DNA of 64,000 nucleotides, from positions 31,026,029 to 31,090,028 of the forward strand of contig NC_091181.1 in NCBI RefSeq assembly GCF_040958095.1. Direction: 5' to 3'. Under the pieces are notes generated by a model. It had not been told where the DNA came from. It made no database searches and saw only the letters and a program-made list of their open reading frames with translations. Positions 24,101-32,679 of the stretch are shown here, in pieces. The position numbers and the translations under genes are program-made. Origin of the DNA: Procambarus clarkii. Its lineage: Eukaryota; Arthropoda; Malacostraca; Decapoda; Cambaridae. The stretch's first letter is position 1. Each line of letters begins with the position of its first letter.

Positions 24101-24798
24101 TCCACCTCCCTCAGGAGGGGGGGAATGAGCTAGCACTAGTTTCATGATTTTTTGACCGTTTGTTTACATTTCAGGGAGTTCTTTTAGCAATTTTGAAGTC
24201 ATAATTTTGTTATAACCATCAGTGGTCTGTTTTATTTCGCTGACTTTGTGGATGCTTCTCTGGTGGTGGAGGACATGATTAAAATTCACTGTTTATCATA
24301 GTGCCACTGCTCTCTGTGGAACTGGTAGGCCTAAAAGAATTCTGCAACTGATGGCACCTAGTAATTTGGCACTATATCAGCATTGTAGCTTCAGGGAGAC
24401 ACTGGGACTCACACAGAAATTGGCATTTCATTATATTCAACACTGGGTTTTTCTATGGGTTTTAATGATTAGTATTAAATTAGGTTATGTTAATTTGTTA
24501 AAACAAAGCTTAAACAAAATTCCAGATTCCCCGAATGAAGATGTATGCTGATGCCGAACAAAAGAAAAAGAAACAGCAAAAATCTGGGGCTCTTTCGCAT
24601 CGTCTTTCTGGAAGTAGAACTCGATCGGCTGGTGGAGTTCAAGACAGATTGTCGTATATTAGTGCCCCAAGAAGTCAAAGTATCAGGAGTAGGCTTGATT
24701 TACGCTCAAAATTGTCAAGCAAGAGAAAAACAGGACCAATGTCAGTTGAAGTAGATAATGATCAATATTATAGTCTAATTGCTAGTGATGATGAATAG
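1522..24798 (+). CDS. NCBP3: Nuclear cap-binding protein subunit 3 (complete 11-exon gene)
   Basis: Coding exons are 1522-1743, 5144-5230, 8445-8516, 11526-11626, 11976-12127, 12896-13029, 13905-14294, 15605-15785, 21074-21295, 22412-22566 and 24526-24798. They total 1989 nt, or 662 residues plus TAG; the human protein is about 620. All junctions are GT-AG and phase-compatible. Family hallmarks in order: an acidic N-terminus (about 18-55), RRYENRSGG (about 112), an RRM-like segment TKDIFDYFQSYAP..IEWINDNSCNVVW (about 190-217), a Lys-rich then poly-Ser tract (about 270-355), and the signature YRKYGNPNFGGIKG (about 436-449), followed by an Arg-rich stretch, an acidic block and MKMYADAEQ. In vertebrates NCBP3 binds the m7G cap, partners NCBP1 and works with TREX and ARS2 in nuclear mRNA export. 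ATG 1522 sits in a good context (AAACATGG). The usual WLDD cap-contact motif reads WIND here. Confidence 0.93.
2546..2990 (+). mobile_element. SINE copy interrupted by a palindrome-rich insert
   Basis: A degenerate SINE body (2546-2715) runs into an insert at about 2718-2933 whose ends are inverted (TGCCAAACAC against GTGTTTGCA). SINE-type 3' sequence with GGGGGACCTCAATACAAGTC follows, as in the copy at 1020-1060. The insert is full of short palindromes of the type ACAAGTTGTAAC. Confidence 0.5.
3838..3884 (+). repeat. AT-rich short tandem repeat
   Basis: A 14-bp AATAAAAATAATTA-type unit is repeated about three times inside NCBP3 intron 1. Confidence 0.8.
4370..4505 (-). mobile_element. SINE fragment
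   Basis: Reverse-strand SINE body: CCTGGGTACCTTTTTACTGCTAGG, then TTAGGTGATAGGAAATGTGCCC and the end of a tRNA-like region (CGCCCGGGATC). Confidence 0.55.
5144..5230 (+). CDS. NCBP3: NCBP3 coding exon 2
   Basis: The acceptor TTTCATGTTTTAG ends at 5143 and the donor GTTAGT starts at 5231; both junctions are phase 0. It encodes 29 residues including RVRRLGVTNPPNLHLLGHD. This segment is not obviously conserved with vertebrates, so it is the least certain exon, but the frame is open and clean. Confidence 0.72.
6051..6139. repeat. (AT)n microsatellite
   Basis: An almost pure AT dinucleotide run lies in NCBP3 intron 2, directly beside the LINE 3' end at 6140. Confidence 0.95.
6140..7620 (-). mobile_element. 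Decayed LINE with endonuclease and RT-tail remnants, split by a fold-back element
   Basis: Reading on the minus strand: 7596-7396 contains ESVTLTETKLEDN and GGGVAMLGKN, and 7291-7037 contains VLGDFNLKSIDRE; both are typical of the AP-endonuclease domain of CR1/Jockey-like LINEs. The 6999-6596 region matches RT thumb/C-terminal sequence (ELRGETRGVKNAKTR). The 3' tail at 6217-6140 is the same tail as the plus-strand LINE ending near 27710. Most of the RT is missing and frames are broken. The palindrome at 6218-6588 sits inside it. Confidence 0.7.
6218..6588. mobile_element. 371-bp fold-back (MITE-like) element
   Basis: The two halves are near-perfect inverted copies: the ends are CAACCCGTTCTCGCAAAT and its complement, and the centre is near 6403. 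It is flanked by the 7-bp direct repeat AATGCTT (6211-6217 and 6589-6595). It carries no coding capacity. It interrupts an older LINE copy, so it moved as a unit, presumably by a DNA transposase supplied in trans. The superfamily is not clear from a 7-bp duplication. Confidence 0.85.
8445..8516 (+). CDS. NCBP3: NCBP3 coding exon 3
   Basis: It lies between CCTTACCAG (ending 8444) and GTAAGG (8517), phase 0 on both sides. It encodes RRYENRSGGGFVSGIYE, matching the conserved RRYEN motif of the family. Confidence 0.9.
8719..8822 (+). repeat. 25-bp minisatellite
   Basis: About four units of GGTGGGTGCCACAAGGTGAG-type sequence follow NCBP3 exon 3 by 200 bp. More diverged units extend left to about 8630. 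Confidence 0.85.
9385..9660 (+). mobile_element. DIRS1-like retrotransposon remnant (RNase H region)
   Basis: The reading contains HLDCSLLGHCLN followed by IHVLIVSNILANGLSRFRPF, which resembles the Asp-containing RNase H and ADALSRF end of DIRS/tyrosine-recombinase retroelements. It has frame damage and no other domains. DIRS1-like elements are known in decapods. It lies in NCBP3 intron 3. Confidence 0.6.
9960..10940 (-). mobile_element. LINE fragment with RT C-terminus and RNase H
   Basis: On the minus strand, 10938-10707 reads LYISTVRSPIDYAAPVLS and RIILGCQRNTMIEIMRMEL (RT thumb of I/Jockey-type LINEs). Further on, 10309-10037 reads YVDSRGALKSLNSRNPNFMS, the second Asp region of a LINE RNase H. 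Both are out of register and decayed. The order RT then RNase H is typical for these LINEs. Confidence 0.72.
11110..11280. mobile_element. Head-to-head inverted pair of tRNA-like SINEs
   Basis: The left arm is a minus copy: ATCCACAAGGG, a box-B complement GGATTCGAACCTG, then TTAATCGACTGAGCTACG. The right arm is a plus copy: AAGGCAGCGTCTGGGATGCTC, AGGTTCGAATCC, CCCTTGTGGATTTGTTCA. The pol III B box GGTTCGAATCC is intact in the plus copy. The arms are joined head to head in NCBP3 intron 3. Confidence 0.8.
11526..11626 (+). CDS. NCBP3: NCBP3 coding exon 4
   Basis: Acceptor ATCAACAG ends at 11525; donor GTATTT starts at 11627, leaving phase 2. It encodes VSTKVLSERARRFGV, corresponding to the family's basic ERAKRF region. 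Confidence 0.88.
11976..12127 (+). CDS. NCBP3: NCBP3 coding exon 5 (RRM first half)
   Basis: Acceptor TTTGCAG ends at 11975; donor GTAAGT starts at 12128. It encodes LDVIDEDFARGRYRAD, then KDIFDYFQSYAPASIEWIND, the first part of the RRM-like fold. The last codon is split across the intron and gives the conserved Cys of the SCNVVW motif. Confidence 0.92.
12896..13029 (+). CDS. NCBP3: NCBP3 coding exon 6 (RRM second half)
   Basis: Acceptor CTTTCTTTCAG ends at 12895; donor GTTAAA at 13030 is weak but keeps phase 0. It encodes NVVWPDAAGPVRALIGL, matching the NVVWLDE..ATRALI region of vertebrate NCBP3, then a basic linker. Confidence 0.9.
13285..13385 (+). mobile_element. Diverged copy of the second SINE family
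   Basis: It has GTTCGAACCCTCATCACGGC, CTGTGGATTTGTTCATTG and the CATGATGTGATTTGTCAGTG end found in copies at 11193 and 41992. It lies in NCBP3 intron 6. Confidence 0.65.
13905..14294 (+). CDS. NCBP3: NCBP3 coding exon 7 (Lys-rich and poly-Ser linker)
   Basis: Acceptor CTGTCTTTCAG ends at 13904; donor GTAAAG starts at 14295; phase 0 on both sides, 130 residues. A Lys-rich block is followed by about 60 residues that are mostly Ser, encoded by AGT/AGC repeats at 14019-14170, then another Lys-rich block and acidic residues. Open frames on the opposite strand here are only complements of the AGT repeat. Confidence 0.9.
15605..15785 (+). CDS. NCBP3: NCBP3 coding exon 8
   Basis: Acceptor TTGCTTTCAG ends at 15604; donor GTAGGA starts at 15786, phase 1. 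It encodes ALLLRFSSYKDIKEGG and SEYYRKYGNPNFGG, the most diagnostic NCBP3 signature. Confidence 0.93.
16350..16650 (-). repeat. Dispersed repeat family R, minus copy
   Basis: This family recurs at least ten times in the window. Shared blocks in sense order: CAGTGGTCTGTTTTGTTTCA, CTTTCTGGGTG, GTGCCACTGCTCCCTGTG, GCCAGGTTCTGG, GACTGATGGCACC, AGCTTCAGGGAGCC and CATTTCATTACATTCAACACTGGG. Here it is inverted and faces a plus copy at 16812. No coding is recognised. It may be a non-coding part of a DIRS-like or other retroelement. Confidence 0.7.
16812..17100 (+). repeat. Dispersed repeat family R, plus copy
   Basis: It is a near full-length copy ending GTGTTTCATTACATTCAACG. It faces the minus copy at 16350-16650 with about 160 bp between, so the transcript of NCBP3 intron 8 could form a long hairpin. 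Confidence 0.75.
18545..18790 (-). repeat. Dispersed repeat family R, minus copy
   Basis: It carries CAGTCGCAGAGTTTTATTGG, CAGAATCTGGCCCTCTCACAGAGGC and GACACCCAGAAAGTCAG, the reverse complement of family R blocks. It lies in NCBP3 intron 8. Confidence 0.65.
19020..19260 (+). mobile_element. DIRS1-like retrotransposon remnant
   Basis: The reading KWTIDDAFFLWLCGTFGC followed by DVDLFSSEWS, then (in the next frame) IDAFWLDW, resembles the segment after RNase H in DIRS-type polyproteins (EWSL..F..L..FG.P.VDLFAS). It is adjacent to family R copies, which hints that these are parts of one element type. Confidence 0.6.
19680..19765 (-). repeat. Dispersed repeat family R, short minus copy
   Basis: Only the 3' end of the family is present: the complement of CATTACATTCAATACTGG with flanking TGATGGTTCCCTGA. 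Confidence 0.55.
19965..20235 (+). repeat. Dispersed repeat family R, plus copy
   Basis: It runs from ACCAGCAGTGGTCTATTTTGG through GTGCCACTGCTTCCTGTGC and GCTGATGGCACCTAATAG to CTTACATTCAGTACTGC. It is preceded at 19790-19965 by sequence also found before the copies at 24200 and 40560. Confidence 0.75.
21074..21295 (+). CDS. NCBP3: NCBP3 coding exon 9
   Basis: A long T-run and TTTCAG end at 21073; donor GTATAT starts at 21296, phase 1. It completes the Gly of NFGG and continues IKGLLSESGRKRMRDARRRR, as in the vertebrate MKGILSNSWKRR region, then an Arg/Glu-rich stretch with WGALALNWGRKES. Confidence 0.92.
22412..22566 (+). CDS. NCBP3: NCBP3 coding exon 10
   Basis: Acceptor ATTTGCAG ends at 22411; donor GTTTGT starts at 22567, phase 0. 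It encodes VPGVKRKRTYSDCEDED and an Asp-rich block. The alternative AG at 22398-22399 shifts the frame to an early stop. Confidence 0.88.
23416..23713 (+). mobile_element. tRNA-Thr(CGT)-headed SINE with LINE-type tail
   Basis: Bases 23416-23485 fold as a tRNA: acceptor GCCTCGT/ACGAGGC, an anticodon loop CTCGTAA (anticodon CGT, threonine), and T-arm GCGGG/CCCGC with perfect B box GGTTCGATTCC. The SINE body follows (GTTTCTTTCACCCTAAG; AGTAAATAGGTACCTGGGAG; CACGGGCTGCTTCCTGGGG), then a GT run and a tail GAGGCGGGCCGAAAGAGC..CTCAACCCCCGC. This tail matches the 3' end of the LINE at 60510 and suggests its mobilising partner. The tRNA part alone could look like a gene, but the attached SINE body argues against that. 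Confidence 0.8.
23888..24012 (+). repeat. About 120-bp dispersed duplicate (copy 1)
   Basis: It is nearly identical to 25266-25392 (CATTGGCTAGAGAAGCTTG..GACATCAGCAGTATCATG..ATTATAATTTATATACAG). Copy 1 lies in NCBP3 intron 10, copy 2 downstream of the NCBP3 stop. Confidence 0.8.
24200..24456 (+). repeat. Dispersed repeat family R, plus copy
   Basis: It has AACCATCAGTGGTCTGTTTT, CATAGTGCCACTGCTCTCTG, GATGGCACCTAGTAATTTGG and GGCATTTCATTATATTCAAC. It ends 70 bp before NCBP3 exon 11. Confidence 0.75.
24526..24798 (+). CDS. NCBP3: NCBP3 terminal coding exon 11
   Basis: Acceptor AAATTCCAG ends at 24525. It encodes IPRMKMYADAEQKKKK (compare MKMTMYADE in vertebrates), then basic Ser/Arg-rich sequence ending YYSLIASDDE and TAG at 24796-24798. 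Confidence 0.92.
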   Translation: MPRMKMYADAEQKKKKQQKSGALSHRLSGSRTRSAGGVQDRLSYISAPRSQSIRSRLDLRSKLSSKRKTGPMSVEVDNDQYYSLIASDDE

Positions 24799-25265
24799 GG
24801 GCTCATTTCCATTTACACAATACAAAATTTACAGAATATATAACAAATCAAAGACAGATACATTTTGAATAATATTTTGTATATTATATTTTAAACAACT
24901 TTGAAAATATTGTTTCACAGTACAGTAGTATTTAAAAATTTTCAAGCCAGGGATTAAAAAAATATTTATTTAACTGATACTCTCTCTTTTTTGTAATTAA
25001 TGTTGGGCATATAAATTTAAATTGATGTGTAACAGCATTCTATGCTCTCTTTGGGAGGGGGGGGGGGGGAAGCGAGAGAGAGAGAATTGTTTTAACAATA
25101 TTTTGAAAGTGTACATAGAACTCTTGAACTAATAATGGAAAGAACATATACTTAATAATTGGACATTAGAACTAAGACATAATTGTGCCAAATATTGAAT
25201 TAAACCATGAAGTGACTGGCTCTTTTTGTTAGTAAATATTTACACGTTATTTTGGTATTGGCAGC

Positions 25266-25392
25266 TTCTGGCCTTGTTATTCATTGGCTAGAGAAGCTTG
25301 TGACATCAGCAGTATCATGTCTTAAAACATTATAATTTATATACAGTATTTGATAAAAAATTAGAATTTTTGAATTGGAAATAGAAAGCAAA
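25266..25392 (+). repeat. About 120-bp dispersed duplicate (copy 2)
   Basis: Second copy of 23888-24012 with few differences. It lies in the likely 3' UTR of NCBP3 if the AATAAA at 25562 is used. Confidence 0.8.
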
Positions 25393-25561
25393 AGTATGCA
25401 TTTGATGAATATTAAGGCTTAAACACTTTAAATAACACCATAATTACCGAGGAAAACTATTTTTATCCATGTTTAAATTTTGATTTAAGATTCTTCGTCT
25501 TAAGACACAGTTCATTTATTTTGGGACATTTGACATATATTCTGACCTTTATCTTTACAAA

Positions 25562-25567
25562 AATAAA
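25562..25567 (+). terminator. Candidate NCBP3 polyadenylation signal
   Basis: AATAAA lies about 760 bp after the stop. ATTAAA variants occur nearer (about 24954 and 25197), so the true cleavage site is undecided. Confidence 0.35.
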
Positions 25568-25708
25568 GCCATCATTGTAATAAGACATTATTACATGACA
25601 TGCAAACAATGTTGTATATATTAAATGGGTTGCACTTTTTGTAAATTCCTAATTAAATAGCCAGAGTGCATTAGATAAGTGGGAAAAGGTTGTGGTGTGC
25701 ATGTGTTA

Positions 25709-26175
25709 GGCTCATGGCAAGCCTTGATGTAAGCGAGGAGGCTCGTGGCAAGCCTTGATGTAAGCGAGGAGGCTCATGGCAAGCCTTGATGTAAACGAGG
25801 AGGCTCGTAGCAAGCCTTGATGTAAATGAGGAGGCTCATGGCAAGCCTTGATGTAAGCGAGGAGGCTCATGGCAAGCCTTGATGTAAACGAGGAGGCTCA
25901 TGGCAAGCCTTGATGTAAGCGAGGAGGCTCATGGCAAGCCTTGATGTAAACGAGGAGGCTCATGGCAAGCCTTGATGTAAGCGAGGAGGCTCATGGCAAG
26001 CCTTGATGTAAACGAGGAGGCTCATGGCAAGCCTTGATGTAAGCGAGGAGGCTCGTGGCAAGCCTTGATGTAAGCGAGGAGGCTCATGGCAAGCCTTGAT
26101 GTAAACGAGGAGGCTCATGGCAAGCCTTGATGTAAGCGAGGAGGCTCATGGCAAGCCTTGATGTAAACGAGGAGG
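25709..26175 (+). repeat. 31-bp minisatellite, about 15 units
   Basis: The unit contains GGCTCATGGCAAGCCTTGAT then GTAAGCGAGGA. Units abut with no spacers. From about the fifth unit, those with TAAGCG and TAAACG mostly alternate, giving a 62-bp higher-order period. It starts 911 bp downstream of the NCBP3 stop. Confidence 0.95.
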
Positions 26176-27409
26176 ATGCTTCAGTTATAGCAAGTATTAG
26201 ATGTATGGATATGTGTGAAGGAAGTAGCTGTTACTTTGTGTAGCAGATGAAGTTGACCAGAATCTGGTTTCATGCTAATTCCATTGGACTCTGATTTAAG
26301 AGTTATTATAGTGGGACACAAGCTTATTTGTTTTAGCTCTAGTACTGTGGTTAATTATCAAATCCAATGCATAAGATTTTGTTCACTGCACACCCAGTAC
26401 ATATGTGTGTTAATATTTGCCTTGTTTTTTGCTGTGACCCCATGATATTACAAATTTGTTAACATTTGTATTTATTGTGCTTTTGTTACCTATTGGTAAA
26501 GATGTACCTTATAATTGATTATTATTCCTGTAAATACTGACTGGAGGAAAAGTGATATTGGACTTAAATTTCTTCTTCTCATTTCTACAAAATATTCCCT
26601 ACTTCTTTGTCAGAGCACATGCAAGGTTCCCTGTGGTCAGTCATGAAACCTAACGTATCGTTGACCTTACACGCATTGATACATTTAACATTTCTTCGTG
26701 TTACTATGGTATTGCAAATTTAAATGCTATGCACCCTTTGCTTACACAAGGATATAATGATATCAAGAATAAAGGAAGGATATAATGATATCAAGAATAA
26801 ATGGAAAGATCTTGGTAGCAGGGAGAGAAGCCCAGTTGTATTCAATATATTTTTCAACTTTTTTCATGATGGATCATATAACATCTTATAACACTGATTT
26901 TTTAATTTGATTTAAACTATTATATCATTTAAATGTTTAGTAATTATCAGAATTAAATTATATGTACAATGATCCCTTATATAATGTGCATTTATACTGT
27001 ATGTTTCTGCCATAATGCAGTCCTCATCTAGTGACTAATAATTTAAATTGTGCACACTATTATGATATAACACATGGCATTCTCATCTTGCATTGTGTAC
27101 ACTATTATGATGTAACACACACAACATTCTCATCTTGCACTCCTGCAGAGATAACTTTGATCTGGCTCCCTCCTAACATCCACCAACTCTTGCACCACAC
27201 ACACTCACATTTCACCTTGGCTTCTGAGAGAAAGGCAAGGTAGTTATCGGGAGAAAGCACTAAACCATTACGACTATATAGCGCCTACGAGCTGAGCATT
27301 CCACTTTAATTGATTTTTCAGGCATTTTTATTTACAGAAATCTTAGCAGATATATGGATATAGATATATGCAGATATATCTGCATCATTGACTAGAGTAG
27401 TAGTCAAAC

Positions 27410-27710
27410 ACTGATTGTCATATCCTTCAAGCTGACCTGGACAAAATAAGTAAATGGAGCAACACTTGGCAGATGGAATTTAATGTGAATAAATGCAACA
27501 ATATGAAATGTGGAATAGGAGAAAGTATAATAAAATAAATATGATCAAATTAGGAAGTAAATTTTTACAAACAGTGGTTTTAACAAGTTAAGTGAGGTGG
27601 TGGTGGATGCCAAAACTGTTGGTAGTTTCTAAGTCATATATGACAGCACTGGGAAGATGGGATACCACAAGCATAGCTCTCATCCTGTAACTACACTTGG
27701 GTAATTACAT
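27410..27710 (+). mobile_element. LINE fragment (RT and 3' tail)
   Basis: The reading LQADLDKISKWSNTWQMEFN followed by VNKCNNMKCGIGE matches the LINE RT segment after the FADD box. It ends with AGATGGGATACCACAAGC, TCATCCTGTAACTACACTTG, GGTAATTAC. This tail is also the 3' end of the minus-strand LINE at 6140-7620. Confidence 0.75.
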
Positions 27711-27817
27711 GCAGCTCTCCCTACCAATTTCTTCACATATACACACACAACTTTCCTAATACACACATATGCATCATGAAGTGGTTAAAATTCAGCACTG
27801 GTTGTTTCTTATCTCTT

Positions 27818-27854
27818 GCAGATATGAAAGTCAAATTTTGACTTTCATATCTGC
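27818..27854. other. Perfect short palindrome
   Basis: The 18-bp arm GCAGATATGAAAGTCAAA and its exact complement are separated by one T. Nothing around it explains it. Confidence 0.85.
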
Positions 27855-28659
27855 CAGAAATTGGGTTCCAGCCATATTGAAATTACCTTATTACAGCAAA
27901 CTTCCAAAATGATGTACATCAGGTCATTTAATGATCTGTCCTGGACCATTATAAAGTCGTGTAATTGAAAAGGAATGGAAGAGACAGACAATTTAAAGGT
28001 ATAAAAGATATAGTTTGTGGATCTTTTCTGATATTTGAAGACATGATAATGAGGGAAATCGAAGACTTCATATAGTGTGTTGGGTTCATGTACTTATTGG
28101 TTGTTTTCTGGATATCAGAGGGATGAAAGACTACAACTTGTGTCATTGTGCAGGAGAGAGAGAACTGGCTATGAACCTTGCCTGATGATCAGGAAGCGAG
28201 GAAAGAGGGAATAAGAAGGGCCTATCTTGCCTGTACCAGGGTAGTCTTTTATGCCCTTTTTTAAATGACTATCATTACTTTTTTTATGTCTGTTTTCTTT
28301 CTTAAATATAGAAGAGAAGCAGGGAACCTATTAAACCACTCTTAACCCTCCCTAGGCTGTTTTACAAATTATGTTAGATGTGTACAGTTCCTAACCTTCC
28401 TAGTTTGTCCTCAAGGTAAATATTTGGAAAAACAGGCCTAGTAGGCCACAATGTATTGAATCAATTGCAAAATATTTCTAATTAATACAGGGAACCTCCT
28501 TACAGGATAGGTTTGGTTACTCAAAGTGGACACTTTAGAAACAGGTCTCCATAGACCACTGTATTGAAGCATTTGGTGATTATTCGAGCAAACATGAAAA
28601 TGAATTAAACCAATCAAAGCCTTCTTAGAAGAAGCATTTTGTTCCTCAAGGTAGATATG

Positions 28660-31600
28660 ATAGGAGCAGGCCTCCTTAGCTCACAATCTATTCAAAACAT
28701 TGGTGATTATTCAAATAATTATGAAAAACAAAACCATTCCTATTCTTTATCCTTCCCGTCTAACCTTTCCTACACTTACCTGATTCTCTTAATTCTTACC
28801 GTCATGTTTCTCTTATCTTCATCTTGCTCTTACCTTAAATTAACTTTCTTAAACTTTTTCAGTTACACAACTTGATCCAGAATAGACTAAAATGTCATCG
28901 ATTCTTCATTTTGTGGGTTAGGTGTCAACTCTTCAGCCATGTTATTGTGACTCATCCTCTGCTAATAACATGTTGTTTAATGAAGCTAGGTTCCAACTCC
29001 TGCACTACATTAAAACATAAATATAAAAACCAGGAATCACAAAATGTAGTGACACTAGTACTCTATAGTGTGGAATATTGTTGCACAATAATCATCATTC
29101 TAAGTTGGAGAAATTGCTGACTTGGAGAACATGCAAAGATCTTTTACTGCTAGAATCCACTCGATGAAACATCTTAATTATTGTGACTTGTAATCTTTAT
29201 TACCTGAAGTGCAGGCAGGAGAGATGCATAATAATTTATGCCTGAATTTTTTTTAGAGGGACTGTTCTCAGATCTGCACACATAAATAACATGAGACCAG
29301 AAGGAATGGTATGAAGTGCAAACTAGCCCCATTGAAAATCAGAGCTACAATAGTTACGCTGAGTGATCTCTATCAACATCAAAGGCCCCGAGATGTCCCC
29401 CCCCCCCCCACCTCTCACACACTAAATAAAAGGGACAATAGTTTTTGATTAACATCTTACAGTGCTCAAAAAAAGAACTTCATAAACACCTCCAAAAGAT
29501 ACTTTATAAACCAGGCTGTGATTCGGACAGCGAGCAGCTGTAGTCAAGAACCTAGTTGACTAGATTAGCTAGGAGGCCTGCCTGGACACTCACTCAATGG
29601 AGCAACATCTTGCTCATTTTTGTCCAAACTGCATTGTCCCATTTACAGTCATGCACCTTGTAGAAAATCCCAATTTTTGGTTCATCACGTCTTGCTCTCT
29701 CGTTATCCCTTGGTAAAAATCTTTGATGAATCAGATACTTTCCATATCGCTTGCCTTATGCCCTTTTGTTCATGTATTGGCATCCTGAATGATATTTAGT
29801 GCCTTTTGAATTTCCAGTGACAAGCAATGCTTTACAGTCTTCCTGGCTTGGTTCCTTCTTTTGGTAATTATGGTAATTATTTACCACCCCTAAACTCCCA
29901 TCCTCCCCCCACACATACTGAAGAAATACTGTATACAGTCAATTGTTCTTTTAATTTTTTTTCTTTGCTGATGCAGAGTATAGATAAGTCTCAAGTAACA
30001 TGCCAATACATTTTTGTTAAGCCCAGTAGTGTCCTTGTATTTATTTTTTTTTAATTTATTAAGAGCAGAATAAAGCCACAAGTGAAAGGTGAGAGCTACC
30101 AATGCCTTAGTATTTGTTGATAATAAGTACCCAGTACAATAACCTTGGTTTAGAACAAATATTTTGTCATTTAGACATTGTAGTTAGGTGGTGATCATTT
30201 TACAATCTGAAAAGCATTATTGTATGAAATCAAAAGTTATCTGGCAATTATTTAAGTATTTTTATCAGGTACATTCTTTGACAATTATTTTTATTGCTAA
30301 ACTACTGTTAAGGTAACATACCTGTATAAAAATAATCCTGTAAAGAAATTTAAAACAAAAAAATAGTAAAATTAAATTAAAAAAAAATACTGCTACATGT
30401 ATATTGAACTTTTAGGTGAGATCAGTTGAATGTGTGAAAATTTATACATGGCACTTACTTTTATACAAATATATGATGACAACAAAAAAAAAGGATAAAG
30501 AGAAGTATGACTACTTAAACATAGAAAGGTGAAAACGTGCAAACACTCATATTACTAAGTTTATTGTAAATTGGTTAAAAAATAAAAAATGCATTTATGT
30601 CTATTTCTAATTAGCCATTTAAAGCACTTTATTTTGATAAGTTACTTAGTCATTTATGGTAATTTTCAAAGCTAATCTCTAACAGTACCCACTTTCATCT
30701 AATATAAGAGTGGAACAGATAGAGCATCCTCATGCCAATCGTGAGATGGTCAACTTGTGAACCATGTCTCAAGGTCAACACACTCACACTACAGTATTGG
30801 CAGGTACTGCATCATATATGGATTAGTAGGTATGATATGTTTCATTCACTTAAATTGTTTAACAAGTAATGTTATCTTTTCTGGAAACTTGTCATGCCTT
30901 GCAATATTTTTTGTCGCCATTTGACAGTTCATCCTATATAGTTTTGTCTAATTTGTCTATATTGTTCCCTGTAAAAAAATTTTTTTATATAAGTGATTAA
31001 TGTACTGTTCCTGGTTTCTACTTATATTTGCCTAAGAAGGCTAGTTAGTAATTATCAAGAAAAGGCATCAAGCTATTAACACTATTTAGAACCACCTATG
31101 GCACAGAAGGGTACAAAATTCATAGATATCACTCAGGATAGCCAATATGAGAGCAAAAATGCATATGATGAACAATGTTCAAGTAACAGATTCACCAAGG
31201 ATTTAATCCAAGGGCCAATTAGGAAGCAAGATTTCCAGTCTTCCTGAAAACTGGATGATCCTGTGAAGAGTTGCAGAACAGTGCATTTCTGATAGTAAAG
31301 TGCTTTGTTTTATTTAATTCCCATAAGTTGATCATTTATGGCCAAATTACAACTTAGACCTGTTTCCCAACACTGGTTATGATAGAAGGAAGGTGGTCAC
31401 ATTTAACACAAGCTTTCCGACCCTTCCCTGAACACCTCACTTAAACAGGCTGGCCTCTGAGGGCGTACAGCAGCACTTAGATTGTTTATATTTCTGTTTA
31501 CACTTCCTAGTTATTTTTGGTTATAACTATAATTCTGGTGTAAAAGTATTAATTTACAAACGTACTAGAGCAGAAGTGGGAAGTGTTTTATGTTTGAAGG

Positions 31601-31790
31601 CCAATGAAGCCACATTCAATGTATTAATTATACCACAAAAATCCAAATCTTTTTGTGAAAAATCTAATTAATATATTAATGAAATGTATAAATAAAATTA
31701 TTATATACAACTTAAATAGAAGGAAAGTAATTTTAAAAAATATATACCCTGTAACATTTTACTAACGTTGTTAATAACTTTCTAGGGGGA
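28660..31790. other. Gene-free AT-rich intergenic stretch
   Basis: I see no coding exon with splice sites, no recognisable repeat family and no RNA gene here, apart from homopolymer runs. Short open frames here lack codon structure and homology cues. Confidence 0.5.
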
Positions 31791-31794
31791 GCAC

Positions 31795-32010
31795 CTTGGT
31801 AGCTCACTTAAGCTATCATTGAGATGACTGCATTCTAATGGGTCACATCAATCACAGGAGGTACGTTTGGTCTATCAGGGACCAGTTCTCTGGCTCTTCT
31901 CACAGAGACGCAGGGAGTGAGTGATAGTCCACTACCCAACCGGCAAAGCATCCAGAAAGTCAGACGCTTTACAGACAGTTGCAAGATTTACAGAAAATGA
32001 AGCATCGAAA
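31795..32010 (-). repeat. Dispersed repeat family R, minus copy
   Basis: It carries AGACGCAGGGAGTGAG, CATCCAGAAAGTCAGACGC and neighbouring complement blocks of the family. Confidence 0.55.
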
Positions 32011-32401
32011 CTGTCAAACAAATATGCAAACTATTCAAATAAAACAATTGGGTTGCTCACTAGCTCAAACATATCAGTCCCTATAGCTACTACCAGGAGG
32101 CCAGTTTACCACAGTCACTTTATGGGCACGGTGTGCTCTTGTCAGGCATTTGTGGCTTTCTGCTTATTTGGGTGCCTTGGAGTTGGCCCCTATTGAGTTT
32201 AGATGCAATAAGAGGACAGTGCAACAGTAAAAAAAAAGAGTATAATGGGACAGGTCTGGACATGGCAACAACCAGTCTATCGGTAGAAAATGAGAAACGG
32301 CTTGCCGAAGGTCCCACCAATTGCCTTCATCTTTTCCAGGTATATTTTAAAGCACAGTTTTAACAGTTACTGCTTCGGCTGATAGGCGGTTCCATGTGTT
32401 T

Positions 32402-32671
32402 TTTATTATTTATTTATTTATGTATACAAGAGTTGTTACATTCTTGTACAGTCACTAGTACGCGTAGCGTTTCGGGCAAGTCCTTAATCCTATATTCCGT
32501 AGAATACGACCCCGCTCGTTTAACAACCAAGTACTCATTTTACTGTTGAGTTAAACAGAGGGTACAGTTAAGAATTTGCGCCCAGTTAATCCTCCCCGGC
32601 CAGGATACGAACCCAGGACAAAGGGCTCGCGAAACGCCAGACGAGCATCTCAACCACTTCACCACGGGGAC
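32402..32671 (-). mobile_element. Full-length SINE, third family
   Basis: On the minus strand it starts GTCCCCGTGGTGAAGTGG, has a TGGGTTCGTATCCTGGCCGG tRNA-like B-box region, then GGATTAACTGGGCGCAAATT, AACAGTAAAATGAGTACTTGG, TGCCCGAAACGCTACGCG, and ends ACAACTCTTGTATACATAAA. The plus copy is at 55116. Confidence 0.8.
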
Positions 32672-32679
32672 TTGTTAAT

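Noticed and set aside
25709-26175. Possible CRISPR-like array
   Set aside because: Units abut with no unique spacers, and the context is eukaryotic.
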